Positions 9,254 to 18,169 of a DNA stretch of 64,000 nucleotides are shown here, piece after piece. Numbering within the stretch: the stretch's first letter is position 1; each line of letters opens with the position of its first letter. Under the pieces are notes generated by a model that ran no database searches, was not told where the DNA came from, and saw nothing but the letters and a program-made list of their open reading frames with translations. The stretch is taken from assembly GCF_016650695.1 (NCBI RefSeq), contig NZ_JAEKFH010000009.1, positions 1-64,000 of the forward strand, given 5' to 3'. The DNA is from Pseudomonas sp. TH41. Lineage in GTDB: Bacteria > Pseudomonadota > Gammaproteobacteria > Pseudomonadales > Pseudomonadaceae. Both the position numbers and the translations under genes were made by a program.

Positions 9254-10279
9254 TCAGATAGCCACGGCATCTGGCCCTGCATTAAATACTCCATGACCAG
9301 CTGAGATCGCCCAAGCGATCCGAGCCAGTTTGTTGGCCAAGGCACAGGCCACCACGTTCGAGTGCCGTCGTATCAGCAGCGAGCGAACCCAATCTGCCAA
9401 CGCACCATGCTGGATCTTCAATTGCTGAAGATAAACTCGAGCACACTGAACCAATAATCGCCTGAGATTTTTGTCACCGCGCTTGCTGATTCCCAGCAAA
9501 GTGGCCTTGCCCCCGGTGCTGTATTGCCTTGGCACCAAGCCAATGGATGCAGCGAAGTCACGACTACATGCGTACTGCTTGCCATCGCCCATTTCCACAG
9601 CCAACAGGCTGGCGGTGATCGGGCCGACACATGGAATGCTCAGTAAACGACTGCCAAGATCATCGTCAGCCAGTTGGCGGGCCAGCTCCTTATCCAAATC
9701 CCTGATTTGGCCGTCTAGGTAGTTGAAGTGTTCGCGCAAACGATCCAAGAGTGTCATGAGACGAATGGGCAGCTCATGCTGAGTCAGGATGACCGGCAGG
9801 CGCTTCATGATGGCCAACCCTCTGGGTAGGCTGATCCCGAACTCCAACAGGAAACCATGCATCTGGTTGACGGTTTTGGTGCGGTCTCGCACCAGTGACT
9901 CTCGTAGACGATGCAAAACCGAAAGTGTCTGCTGGGCTTCGGTCTTAGGCGAAACGAAACGCATGGACGGGCGTGATGCCGCTTCGCAGATGGCTTCGGC
10001 ATCGACAAAATCGTTTTTGTTACCCTTGACGTAAGGGCGAACGAACTGAGGGGAAATCAGCTTGGTTTCATGCCCCATGACCATCAGCTGGCGAGCAACG
10101 AAATGCGCTCCAGCACAGGCCTCCATCACCACGGTACATACCGGAAGGTTGCTGAAGAACTGCATCATCTGCTGACGTGAGAGTTTCTTACGAAACACCT
10201 CCCGGCCTGTCTTGTCCTGACCGTGCAGATGAAAGCTGTGTTTGCCGAGATCAATCCCGACCATTGCTAACTCGCTCAT
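9254..10279 (-). CDS. IS110-family (IS1111 group) DEDD transposase
   Basis: A 341-residue transposase. The N-terminal RuvC-like DEDD domain shows GIDLGKHSF (Asp near residue 9), MEACAGAHF (Glu) and KNDFVDAEAI (Asp pair). The C-terminal Transposase_20 domain shows SIPCVGPITA and GLVPRQYSTGGKATLLGISK with the conserved Ser. Full-length for the group and without internal stops, so probably functional. It excises and inserts its element without long target duplications, guided by an element-encoded RNA. Confidence 0.92.
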   Translation of the reverse strand: MSELAMVGIDLGKHSFHLHGQDKTGREVFRKKLSRQQMMQFFSNLPVCTVVMEACAGAHFVARQLMVMGHETKLISPQFVRPYVKGNKNDFVDAEAICEAASRPSMRFVSPKTEAQQTLSVLHRLRESLVRDRTKTVNQMHGFLLEFGISLPRGLAIMKRLPVILTQHELPIRLMTLLDRLREHFNYLDGQIRDLDKELARQLADDDLGSRLLSIPCVGPITASLLAVEMGDGKQYACSRDFAASIGLVPRQYSTGGKATLLGISKRGDKNLRRLLVQCARVYLQQLKIQHGALADWVRSLLIRRHSNVVACALANKLARIAWAISAGHGVFNAGPDAVAI

Positions 10280-10352
10280 GATGATGGCCTCCGAAACGTA
10301 ACCCCCTGGGAAAGCCTAGCTCTCTCAAGGTGTGGGGGTGACCATCTCATTA

Positions 10353-11252
10353 GGCTACCGCGCTCTTGATGTCGGAAGATCACGAGCGTTCGCGCTGATT
10401 GACCAACTGAGCGTCCACGAGCCGATTGATTGGCTGTGCAAGGTGTTTGAAGTCACTCGCTCGTGTTATTACGCCCAGCGTCTCAGGCGCCGGACTCCCG
10501 ACGTTGAGCGGCTTCGGCTGCGCAGTCGGGTCAATGAACTGTTCACGCAAAGTCGCAGTGCTGCGGGCAGTCGCAGCATCTTGTCGATGCTGCGTGAAGA
10601 CGGTGAGCAGCTCGGACGATTCAAAGTGCGCAGCCTGATGCGCGAGCTTGACCTCGTCAGTAAACAGCCCGGATCACATGCCTATAAACGAGCGACGGTT
10701 GAACGGTTGGATATCCCGAACATCTTGAATCGGGAGTTCGATGTTCCGGCACCCAACCAGATCTGGTGCGGCGACATCACCTACATCTGGGCCCAGGGGA
10801 AATGGCATTACCTGGCTGTCGTGCTGGATCTTTGTACGCGCCGGGTGGTGGGCTGGGCGCTGTCGGAAAAGCCGGACGCCGAGTTGGTTATCAAAGCGCT
10901 GGATATGGCCTACGAGCAACGTGGAAGGCCTCAAGGTCTGCTGTTTCACTCGGATCAAGGGTCGCAGTATGCAAGTCGTTTATTTCGCCAGCGGCTGTGG
11001 CGTTATCGAATGCGTCAGAGCATGAGTCGCCGGGGAAATTGCTGGGACAATGCGCCGATGGAGCGCGTGTTCCGCAGCTTGAAAACGGAATGGATACCGA
11101 CCGTGGGCTACAGATTTGTTCAAGAAGCTCAGCGCGATATCAGCCATTTTTTGATGCATCGGTAAAACTGGATTCGACCCCATCAATTCAACGGTGGGCT
11201 GGCGCCAGCTCGGGCCGAAGAAAAACTTAACGTCGTGTCCGGGATTAGTTGA
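10353..11252 (+). pseudogene. IS3-family OrfB (DDE integrase), with premature stop
   Basis: The frame reads through a complete IS3 OrfB: HTH_21 region, then the rve integrase core with DDE residues (WCGDITYIW, FHSDQGSQY, NAPMERVFRSLKTE). It is severed from OrfA by the IS1111-group insert, so it lacks its normal frameshift start. A TAA at 11163-11165 replaces the usual Tyr in HRYNWIRPHQ. After this stop the frame continues (NWIRPHQFNGGL to VVSGIS) to a natural TGA at 11250-11252. Both lesions indicate a dead element. Confidence 0.85.
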
Positions 11253-11324
11253 CCACTACATGACAACACCGTACTGGAAGGGGCGGGTGTTGTACTCGGT
11301 TTTATCGCCCGCTATTTCTGTCGA

Positions 11325-12763
11325 TTAACCTAATAGCTCTTTTATTTGTTGAGCCGCCTTGATACCCGAGCCTATCGCGCCATCAATATAGCCTCGGTTG
11401 CCTGCGCAGAAGTCAGCGCTAGCAAAGAAAACCCGACCTTCTGCGCCGTCCCGCAAACCTTTACCGTATTTCCTATACCAATCCGGACGCCATACACACC
11501 AGGTTCCTTGCGAGTAAGGGTCTGCAATCCAGTCATAACCATAGGAACCAGTTACTTCGATGCCGGGCAAAAATTGCTCTAATGCTTTCTGCATCTTGTC
11601 AGCGTCGTTAGTGTCAAAGTCTGCTCGATCATTTCCAAAGCACGCTATCAAAGAGCTTTCTTTGCCTATGTGATAGGTTAAAGCTTCGTCAAATCCTATG
11701 TCCTTGTTGCCATACAACAACACTTTTGGAGCCTCACCTTTTGTTTGCGCAAATACCTTGAAGCCTTTTCCAGGATGCCCCTCTTTGGAAGCTGCCAATT
11801 TGCCTGGATCTAACGATGGTGAAAACTCAACATCTTTCAGTACATTTAAGGGTATCGTACAGACCAACGTCGCCGCGGTAAGGATTTCACCTGCGCGAGT
11901 AGTGATAACGACGTGGTCTGATTTTTGTTCAATTCTTTTAACGGGTGTATTTAATCTTACTTCTGGCTTGCCATCTTCAATCATTTTATTGATCAACGAA
12001 ATGGTGCCTTCTTTTAGCTGGTAACGCGCATTTGTATCATAGTATGAAGCGATGTTTTGTCCGCACAGAGCGAAAATTCGATAGGCTTCATTGGCCGATA
12101 CATAGGTCGTTTTTGAGTTCACGCCGCCGCTTAATAGTCGTTGGAATATTTCAATTTGATCAGGTGTCAAGTCGGAACTATTTAGCAAGTCATGAATGCT
12201 GTCGCTATCTGCTTTCAGTATTTCCTCCATGCTAAAGTCGGCGTCAAATGGCCGCGGCCAAATGGCCATACCTTTATCGCTAATTTTTTACCGCCGGCAT
12301 ACAAGTCGGTAAAAAGTTTAACGATATCGGGCTCGATTCTTTTGCCATCCTTGATTTGAATAAGACGTTCCGCCGTTGCCCCCGGCGTTTCTTTAATCTC
12401 TAAACCGTAACGCATCGTTTCGGCCCACACAAAGGGCTGCATCCAGTGAATCCAAGTGCCACCCAACTCTACTTCTTGATCGCCAAAGGGCGCTTGATAA
12501 AAAGTACGGCCACCTAAACGATTACGCGCTTCCAAAATGACACAGCGATACCCATTTTCTTTTGCATCGCGAGCGGCGGTAACTCCAGCAAACCCACCAC
12601 CTACAATCAGGACATCGTAATCGAATGGCGTTTTACCTCGAGGAGCATCAACGGCAGACGAGAGTGAAACATGACTCGACAATCCTGCCGCCAAAGCGCC
12701 GACAGTTACACCCTTGATAAAGTCACGCCGATTCGATTTTAAGTGGATGTCATCTTTACTCAT
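11325..12763 (-). pseudogene. Flavin amine oxidase, frameshifted
   Basis: Two adjoining frames make one FAD-dependent amine oxidase. The N-terminal part (12763 down to about 12290) has a Tat-like leader (NRRDFIKG) and the dinucleotide motif VLIVGGGFAG, then LEARNRLGGRTF and GGTWIHW. The C-terminal part (to 11325) carries the substrate domain and the FAD-binding end (FFASADFCAGNRGYIDGA). The break is at a run of six T (12284-12289, plus strand). One more base would read GGKKISDKGMAIWPRPFD without interruption. This may be a real loss or a homopolymer sequencing error. The gene is richer in A/T than its surroundings. AGGAAAAG precedes the start. It differs from the intact oxidase at 20611-22092. 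Confidence 0.82.
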
Positions 12764-12866
12764 CGTCTTTTCCTGTAGATCGTTATTTGACGGCTTTTAA
12801 AGGGCAGGAATTTTTGCGGGTGTGTTATTGAGCGGCGGTCGCGCGCAGCTCCTGCGGTCGTGTTGT

Positions 12867-13241
12867 CTAAATATCCGTAATCGCAGAGAGAAAGCTCTTG
12901 CGCGCCGTATCTGACTTCACATGCCAGACAACGGTTTCCCCTTTGGCAATAAACCAACTACGGCCATCACCACCCTTATAGGTAACGCTATTGCCTGACT
13001 CATCGGTAATCTCAAGCTCACCGTCGACTAACGTTGCCAGTTCGCTAAATGGATAAGTAAAGCTAAAGCGGCCTTTTGTTGTTTCAAACAATCCTGCAGT
13101 CAAGGGGAGGTTTCCACCGCCAAAGTCTGAGCGCGCATAAAGTTTGATTTCTGTTTCAGATAGCGTCTTTCCGCCTAAACTTTCAGGTGAGCCTATGTAA
13201 GTGAGTTCATCATTTTTGCATGAAGGTGAGTAGGTGATCAT
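12867..13241 (-). CDS. Small cupin-domain protein (DUF861-like)
   Basis: A 124-residue single-cupin protein. Starting at 13241 (AAGGAACT upstream), it has the pattern of DUF861/EutQ-like cupins: GLFETTKGRFSFTYPFSELA, then VDGELEITDESG and ETVVWHV. Such proteins bind small molecules or stabilise aldehyde- and amine-handling enzymes, but specific function cannot be assigned. It lies about 100 bp upstream of the frameshifted amine oxidase on the same strand and shares its A/T-rich codon choice, suggesting that the two arrived together. This small cupin beside an amine oxidase is the main clue to its role. Confidence 0.7.
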   Translation of the reverse strand: MITYSPSCKNDELTYIGSPESLGGKTLSETEIKLYARSDFGGGNLPLTAGLFETTKGRFSFTYPFSELATLVDGELEITDESGNSVTYKGGDGRSWFIAKGETVVWHVKSDTARKSFLSAITDI

Positions 13242-13396
13242 CAAAGTTCCTTTGTTCTATTTATTCGTCGGTTAATCAGATGGTCTTGCCACAATCTTTA
13301 TGGGCAGGCGGTTAATTTCTGAGCTCGGATTCCCCGTCACGCGACTTGTGAGTATCAAAATTCGGGATCTTGCAAACCGTCTCGCCCAGATGAATT

Positions 13397-13879
13397 TCAA
13401 GGCTTGGGCAGGGGATAGCGCAACTCGCCTATCATCTCATCCAGGGACTCCTCAGATTTACCCTCGCTTTCCATTGCAAGCCATTTCAGGATTGCTGACT
13501 CGTGGCGAACCATTGATTCGGTAACGTCGCGATCTTCTTCGGGGCAAATGCGAGCGATCTCTTCAAAGCGGGACAGAAAACCCTGCACAGTAGGCTTGAT
13601 GACGGCGGAAAACTCCAGGAGGTTATTTGTTGATTTATACGCGTTGACTATTGCCTCGACATCACCGAGATCTATGTTCTCGCTCAGGGACATACCGTAT
13701 TTGACCAAGAACGGGCGCAAGCGCGCCTTTGTTTCGGTTTCAAGTTGAAGCAAGGTGCCGAAGTGGTACTCGTCGCGTTGATTTTTGGCCACGGCGATAA
13801 GCGCCAGCGCGAGCGCTTCACCGAAAATTTCGCTCTCATGTAGCTCTCGGATCCACGCAGGATAGGCCACGGAATTCAT
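13397..13879 (-). CDS. Hypothetical helical protein
   Basis: 160 residues from the ATG at 13879 (AGGAGAAACAAT upstream); a longer frame to 13966 lacks a ribosome site. It is entirely helical in appearance and has Glu/His-rich segments (DEYHFGTLLQLETE, VRHESAILKWLAMESEG) reminiscent of ferritin-like diiron helices, but the spacing is not diagnostic. I do not recognise a named family. It lies 110 bp downstream of the sulfatase at 13988 on the same strand, so it is probably co-transcribed with the sulfatase/SDR sub-operon. Confidence 0.55.
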   Translation of the reverse strand: MNSVAYPAWIRELHESEIFGEALALALIAVAKNQRDEYHFGTLLQLETETKARLRPFLVKYGMSLSENIDLGDVEAIVNAYKSTNNLLEFSAVIKPTVQGFLSRFEEIARICPEEDRDVTESMVRHESAILKWLAMESEGKSEESLDEMIGELRYPLPKP

Positions 13880-13987
13880 ATTGTTTCTCCTTTCAGTTGT
13901 GCATCGGCGCATTGCCGCGTGTTGTCTCTCACGGCTGTAGCCGTTTGTTTGTTGGCCTTTGGACACGCCACGGCTTCTTCACGGACA

Positions 13988-15436
13988 TCACCCACCAAAT
14001 TTCGTCAGATTGACTGCTTTGGGATTTGGATATTGCTCAAGTGACTTCAGGTACTCGCCGATCAACTTCATATACGGCGCAATAACCCAGCCATTCACGG
14101 CGACGGTGTTGACCTCCTCACGCGGGTCTTGCTCGACATTGAAGATCGACGGATAACCATTCAGTTCGGCACGGTAGCCGGCGGCGCCGGCCATGGCCGG
14201 ATTACCGGCGGAGCTGACGAACTGCTGCGGATAGATACGGAACTGTCGCCAACGCACCGCCACGATCTGGTCGCCGATGAAGGTGATCAGGCTTACGCGA
14301 TTCGAGCTGGCCTGTTTGCCAGTGAAGAATTCGCTCTGGTCCACGCCGTCGATGGGCCGATCCTGGGGGATATCCGCGCCGATGATTTTTGCCAACGTCG
14401 GAAAGACGTCATGGATGGACACCATCGCGTTGCTCACGCGCGGCGCGATCTTGCCCGGCCACTTGATCATACCGGGCACACGCAACGAGCCTTCTAGCGC
14501 ATCACCAACCTCGCCACGGAACGGGCCATTCGAGCCGCCGCGGAACTCGGCCGGCCCCGCCGTGGGCGAGGCCCCATTGTCAGATAGCCAGATCACGATG
14601 GTGTTGTCCTCGACGCCGGCAGTCTTGATCGCGTCCAGCACCTGGCCGGTGCGATGGTCGAGCTCCATGATCGCATCGCCATACGGACCGCTGCGCGACT
14701 TGCCGACAAACTCGGGGGCGACCAGCGAGGGGTAGTGCGTGTTGGTCCAGCCGACGAAGAGGAAGAAAGGCTCCTTCGCTTTGGCTTGGCGCCCGATGTA
14801 CTCCACCGCCGCAGTGGCGATGTCACCCTCCACCTGACGTCGGTAGTCCACCGTGTAGGGTCGGACCTTCTTCAGAGTGCCGTTTACCTCCGATTCCCAG
14901 ATGCCGGGCTCGGACGCAGCGATGACGCCTTCAGGCAGCCCGGTACGCTGCATGCTGTCGCGGTACAGGGTGCCGTCGGTCGTCTCGATGACGCCGACCC
15001 GGAATTGGTCAAAGCCCTGACGGGTCGGCCAACTTTGCTCGCTTGCCCCCAGATGCCACTTGCCAACGTAGCCCGTCGCGTAACCCTGGCTCTTGAACAA
15101 CTCTCCCAGCGTCACTTCACTGGCCTGGAGCGTGTTCGGCGTGCCCCCGACAATGATGCTGCCAAGACCCGAACGGGGCGAATAACGCCCGGTTTGCAGC
15201 GCCGCGCGGGAGGGCGTGCAACCCGGCTCCACCAGGAACTGGGTAAAGCGCAGGCCTTCGCTGGCAAGCTGATCGATACTTGGGGTCGGCATACCGCGAA
15301 CCTCACCCGCGCCATAGGCGCCGATGTCTCCATAGCCAACGTTATCGGCCAGCATGACGACGACGTTGGGTTTGTCTTGGGCATACACTGAGCCTGTGAG
15401 GGCGATCAGGAGTGCAGGTATCCAAAAGTTTTTCAT
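13988..15436 (-). CDS. Arylsulfatase, Cys-type, exported
   Basis: 482 residues from the ATG at 15436; a signal peptide ends SVYA before QDKPN. The formylglycine motif GCTPSRAALQTGR puts the modified Cys at residue 73 with the required C-x-P-x-R. The N-terminal metal site reads LADNVGYGD, with Asn in place of the second Asp of the common DD pair; the sulfatase at 16722-18158 has the same change. C/S-type type-I sulfatases hydrolyse sulfate esters using formylglycine hydrate and Ca2+; the periplasm is the expected place. The substrate is unknown. It is the second gene after the SDR at 16528 and about 290 bp beyond it. Confidence 0.87.
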   Translation of the reverse strand: MKNFWIPALLIALTGSVYAQDKPNVVVMLADNVGYGDIGAYGAGEVRGMPTPSIDQLASEGLRFTQFLVEPGCTPSRAALQTGRYSPRSGLGSIIVGGTPNTLQASEVTLGELFKSQGYATGYVGKWHLGASEQSWPTRQGFDQFRVGVIETTDGTLYRDSMQRTGLPEGVIAASEPGIWESEVNGTLKKVRPYTVDYRRQVEGDIATAAVEYIGRQAKAKEPFFLFVGWTNTHYPSLVAPEFVGKSRSGPYGDAIMELDHRTGQVLDAIKTAGVEDNTIVIWLSDNGASPTAGPAEFRGGSNGPFRGEVGDALEGSLRVPGMIKWPGKIAPRVSNAMVSIHDVFPTLAKIIGADIPQDRPIDGVDQSEFFTGKQASSNRVSLITFIGDQIVAVRWRQFRIYPQQFVSSAGNPAMAGAAGYRAELNGYPSIFNVEQDPREEVNTVAVNGWVIAPYMKLIGEYLKSLEQYPNPKAVNLTKFGG

Positions 15437-15724
15437 ATCGTCCTCGGTGAATTTCCTTGTACTCGTCAAACTAACTACTACGCGGCCTTTCGATGGCTCG
15501 GTACTGAATCGTTACCCCTGATCCAGAACTGAACCTTTCACATATCAGGTATGCACTGTGCTTCGAGGCCGTGCATGAGGAGTGCAACTTCTTTCAAGCC
15601 GCAGAGCGCTTGTGGGTGAGCCATGCACTCGCGATCTGATTCACGATGATTTGTTTGTGCGCTTCCCTCAGGGCTTGCAGGCACGCCTCTGGCAGATCTT
15701 TGCTTGCTTTATTGTTGGCCCGAA

Positions 15725-16528
15725 TCAGCGCGTGAGCAGCTTTAGCAGTGCCGGATAGAAGTTTGGAAAGAGCCGCGCCATCCAGAATATGGTGGTCGAT
15801 TTGTTGCCGGTGATGACGCGTTTTTTGCCTTTTCGGATGCCGTTGATGATGTCGGCCGAGCACACTTCCGGTGGGGTCAGCAACATCCTCTCGGCGTGGC
15901 TGCAAATTAACTCCTCCTGGGCACCTGCCTCCTTGACGCGGCGTCCGGCTTTTTCGAAATTAGTCTTGATGCCGCCGGGATGGACGCAAATGGCGCGCAC
16001 ACCGGTACCTTCCAGTTCCGACCACAGGCACTCGGTCAGGCCGCGCACGGCGAATTTCGACATGTTGTAAGCGCTCTGGGTGGGGAAGCCGATCAGACCG
16101 AAGATGCTGGAAATGTTGACGATGCAGCCTTCGCGCTGTTTCAGCATCATCGGCAAAAAGGCCTTGGTACCGTAAAGCACGCCCCACAGGTTGATACCCA
16201 GTTGCCACTCGTATTCTTCAATGGAGGTGTGCGCGACCGTGCCAAACAGCGCAGCACCGGCATTGTTCATAAGGTAGTGCACCGCGCCAAAGTCGCGGTT
16301 CACCTCGGCGGCATGGGCCTGGAAGGCCTCCCAGGAGGACACGTCGAGAATGTAGCCCTTGGCGCTACCCGTGCCGCACTTGGCTAAGAGCGCCAGTGTT
16401 TCGTTCAGACCGACCTGACTGATGTCGGACAGCGCGAGACGCGCGCCGGCCTCGGCAAACTGCAGGGCCAATGCTCGACCAATACCTGATCCTGCACCGG
16501 TGATAACGACTACTTTATCTTTGAACAT
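15725..16528 (-). CDS. Short-chain dehydrogenase/reductase
   Basis: A 267-residue classical SDR: cofactor motif ITGAGSGIG at residues 9-17, NNAG near 89-92, Ser-Tyr-Lys catalytic set with NISSIFG and YNMSK, and PGG after it. Asp at the end of beta-2 (ALSDIS) suggests NAD(H). The C-terminal tail (FPNFYPALLKLLTR) resembles SDRs acting on hydrophobic substrates. It starts a sub-operon whose upstream region carries the 57-bp shared module at 16650-16706, with the sulfatase at 13988 next downstream. The remnant at 32676-32865 and the pseudogene at 56142 have similar tails, so the family recurs in this island. Confidence 0.88.
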   Translation of the reverse strand: MFKDKVVVITGAGSGIGRALALQFAEAGARLALSDISQVGLNETLALLAKCGTGSAKGYILDVSSWEAFQAHAAEVNRDFGAVHYLMNNAGAALFGTVAHTSIEEYEWQLGINLWGVLYGTKAFLPMMLKQREGCIVNISSIFGLIGFPTQSAYNMSKFAVRGLTECLWSELEGTGVRAICVHPGGIKTNFEKAGRRVKEAGAQEELICSHAERMLLTPPEVCSADIINGIRKGKKRVITGNKSTTIFWMARLFPNFYPALLKLLTR

Positions 16529-16649
16529 TTTTTCACTTCAAATTAGGGTTTGATTGTTGATCCCCTGATGACGGCGGAATCGTCGTGGTTGGTCAGGCCA
16601 AAAAGCTGGTGATGCTCATCCGGGTTGCAAAACGCGGCAAAGTGAAATG

Positions 16650-16706
16650 CTCTAAGGGGCATCCTGAAGATGCGGGGGAACAATTACCCCCCCGGCGGCG
16701 AGGGGG
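16650..16706 (-). promoter_or_regulatory. 57-bp shared regulatory module, site 1
   Basis: Read on the minus strand: a C5 to G7 dyad, then TAATTGTT, then a GCATCTTCAGGATGC near-palindrome. Base-by-base it matches 37459-37516 at 50 of 57 positions by my count. It lies 120-180 bp upstream of the SDR start and just beyond the end of the sulfatase at 16722. Such conservation in non-coding DNA between two otherwise unlike genes points to a common regulator. No regulator is proven. Confidence 0.65.
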
Positions 16707-16721
16707 CTGACTGAAATTCCA

Positions 16722-18158
16722 TCAATGTCCGGGTTCATAAGGATCGGGCGTACCCGGACGGATCGGCGGCTCCTGATGTAAAGACTTCATGTGCTCCGCT
16801 ATGACCTGAAAAGCCGGGAAGCGCACCCAGAGGTTTTGCATAAAGCGCGGATCTGTGGCGTGCTCCTCTTTCGGGTCAGTCAGCAGGTTGTAAAACAACG
16901 GCACACTGTAGCTGCGCACTGGATCGCCATAACCGGCTCCGACCTCCTTGCTCATGACTTTCCAGTTGCGCCACTTGACGCCATAGATGTCGTTACCGAC
17001 ATAGACCACCAAGCTCTCGCGCTTCGATTTATCGGTCTTGCCTAGCAAGAAATCACTTTGGTCCAGGCCGTCGATGATGCGGTCCTGCGGGACCTCGGCA
17101 CCGGCCAGGCGCGCGAGGGTGGGGAAGATATCCATCTCATGGACGATCTCGTTACTGACTCCACCTGCCGGCACCTTGCCCGGCCAACGGGCAATAAAAG
17201 GTACGCGCAACGAGCCTTCCAGCCCGGTGAAGTAGGTGCCGCGCCACGGACCGCTGGAGCCGATGTAGGGCAAGGAAAATTCCGGACCGTTGTCTGAAGT
17301 AAAGATCACCAAGGTGTTGTCGCGCACACCAAGCTTGTCGAGAGCGTCGAGCAAGCGCCCCATATAGGCATCGGTCTGGGCCAGCACGTCGGCAAATTCG
17401 CCATTACCGGTTTTATCCTTGAATTCGGGGCTGGGGATAACCGGGTAGTGCACCATGGTCAGCGGAAGATAGAGGAAGAACGGCTTGCCGGCTTTGCTCT
17501 GGCGGCTGATAAAGTCGATGCCGCGTCTTGTCAGCTCTGCGTCGATCAGCGACCGTTGCTCAAGGTCATAACGCTTGACCTGCTTCGGCGCTTCCCCCTT
17601 TTTGCCTTCCATGATGTATTCGGGCCGGACGAAAGGATGAACCGATTTACCGTCGACCAGCGGGTTGTCGGCCCAGTAACTTTCATCAGACGAGTTTGGA
17701 ATGCCGTACCACTCGTCAAAGCCCTGATCAGTAGGAAAGCGTCCTTCGGTATGGCCAAGGTGCCATTTGCCGTAAGCCGCCGTGGCATAACCTTTGGCGG
17801 ACAGCGCTTCGGCGATGGTGATCTCCCACTGTGTGAGACCGTAAAGCGGCGTGTCGATCGGGACCGAGCCGTTCCCGGTGCGCACCGCATAGCGTCCCGT
17901 CATCAACGCCGCACGGCTGGGCGTGCATTGTGGTTCGACATTGAAGTTGGTGAAACGCACACCTTCTTGCGCCAGCGCATCGATCCGTGGCGTCGGCGCA
18001 CCACGGACGATGCCGCCGCCATAAACGCCAAGCTCGCCATAACCAAGGTTGTCCATCAACACCAGAACGATATTGGGCTTGTCGCTGCTGACCCCTGCCG
18101 CCGATGCAGCCAGCGGCAGGGCAATGAGCCCGAGAAGGAGGGTGCCTACGAGCTTCAT
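16722..18158 (-). CDS. Arylsulfatase, Cys-type, exported
   Basis: 478 residues with a clear signal peptide (residues 1-20, ending ASA). The active-site motif is QCTPSRAALMTGR with the modified Cys at residue 78. The first metal motif is LMDNLGYGELG (Asp-Asn rather than Asp-Asp), shared with the sulfatase at 13988-15436. The segment GAPTPRIDALAQEGVRFTNF is typical of the arylsulfatase group. It ends the long operon begun at 28863; GAGAGG precedes the start, 11 bp after the membrane-protein gene. It should hydrolyse a sulfate ester in the periplasm after formylglycine formation; the substrate is not identifiable. Confidence 0.88.
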   Translation of the reverse strand: MKLVGTLLLGLIALPLAASAAGVSSDKPNIVLVLMDNLGYGELGVYGGGIVRGAPTPRIDALAQEGVRFTNFNVEPQCTPSRAALMTGRYAVRTGNGSVPIDTPLYGLTQWEITIAEALSAKGYATAAYGKWHLGHTEGRFPTDQGFDEWYGIPNSSDESYWADNPLVDGKSVHPFVRPEYIMEGKKGEAPKQVKRYDLEQRSLIDAELTRRGIDFISRQSKAGKPFFLYLPLTMVHYPVIPSPEFKDKTGNGEFADVLAQTDAYMGRLLDALDKLGVRDNTLVIFTSDNGPEFSLPYIGSSGPWRGTYFTGLEGSLRVPFIARWPGKVPAGGVSNEIVHEMDIFPTLARLAGAEVPQDRIIDGLDQSDFLLGKTDKSKRESLVVYVGNDIYGVKWRNWKVMSKEVGAGYGDPVRSYSVPLFYNLLTDPKEEHATDPRFMQNLWVRFPAFQVIAEHMKSLHQEPPIRPGTPDPYEPGH

Positions 18159-18169
18159 ATTACTGCCTC

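Larger units (their letters stand above)
8996..10352 (-). mobile_element. IS1111-group (IS110 family) insertion sequence
   Basis: Bounded by a perfect 12-bp subterminal inverted repeat, ATGGTCACCCCC at 8999-9010 and GGGGGTGACCAT at 10334-10345, with a few extra bases outside each. Subterminal repeats are the mark of the IS1111 group. One transposase gene lies on the minus strand, with about 240 bp of non-coding DNA downstream of it, as expected for this group. The target is the A-rich slippage sequence of an IS3 OrfA. Confidence 0.85.
8671..11258 (+). mobile_element. IS3-family element interrupted by an IS1111-group element
   Basis: Terminal inverted repeats begin TAGTGGTC at 8671 and end GACCACTA at 11258. 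The inner part CCGGACAC/GTGTCCGG also pairs, giving about 24-bp imperfect repeats (8671-8694 and 11235-11258). Inside are an IS3-type OrfA (HTH plus leucine-zipper) and OrfB (DDE integrase), separated by the inserted element 8996-10352. The continuation of OrfA resumes after the insert, so the IS3 copy was intact when it was hit. It landed about 65 bp beyond the amine-oxidase pseudogene. Confidence 0.85.

Noticed and set aside
15594..15724. Possible gene between the SDR and the sulfatase
   Set aside because: Open frame runs antisense-like into the SDR in another frame and lacks a start signal.
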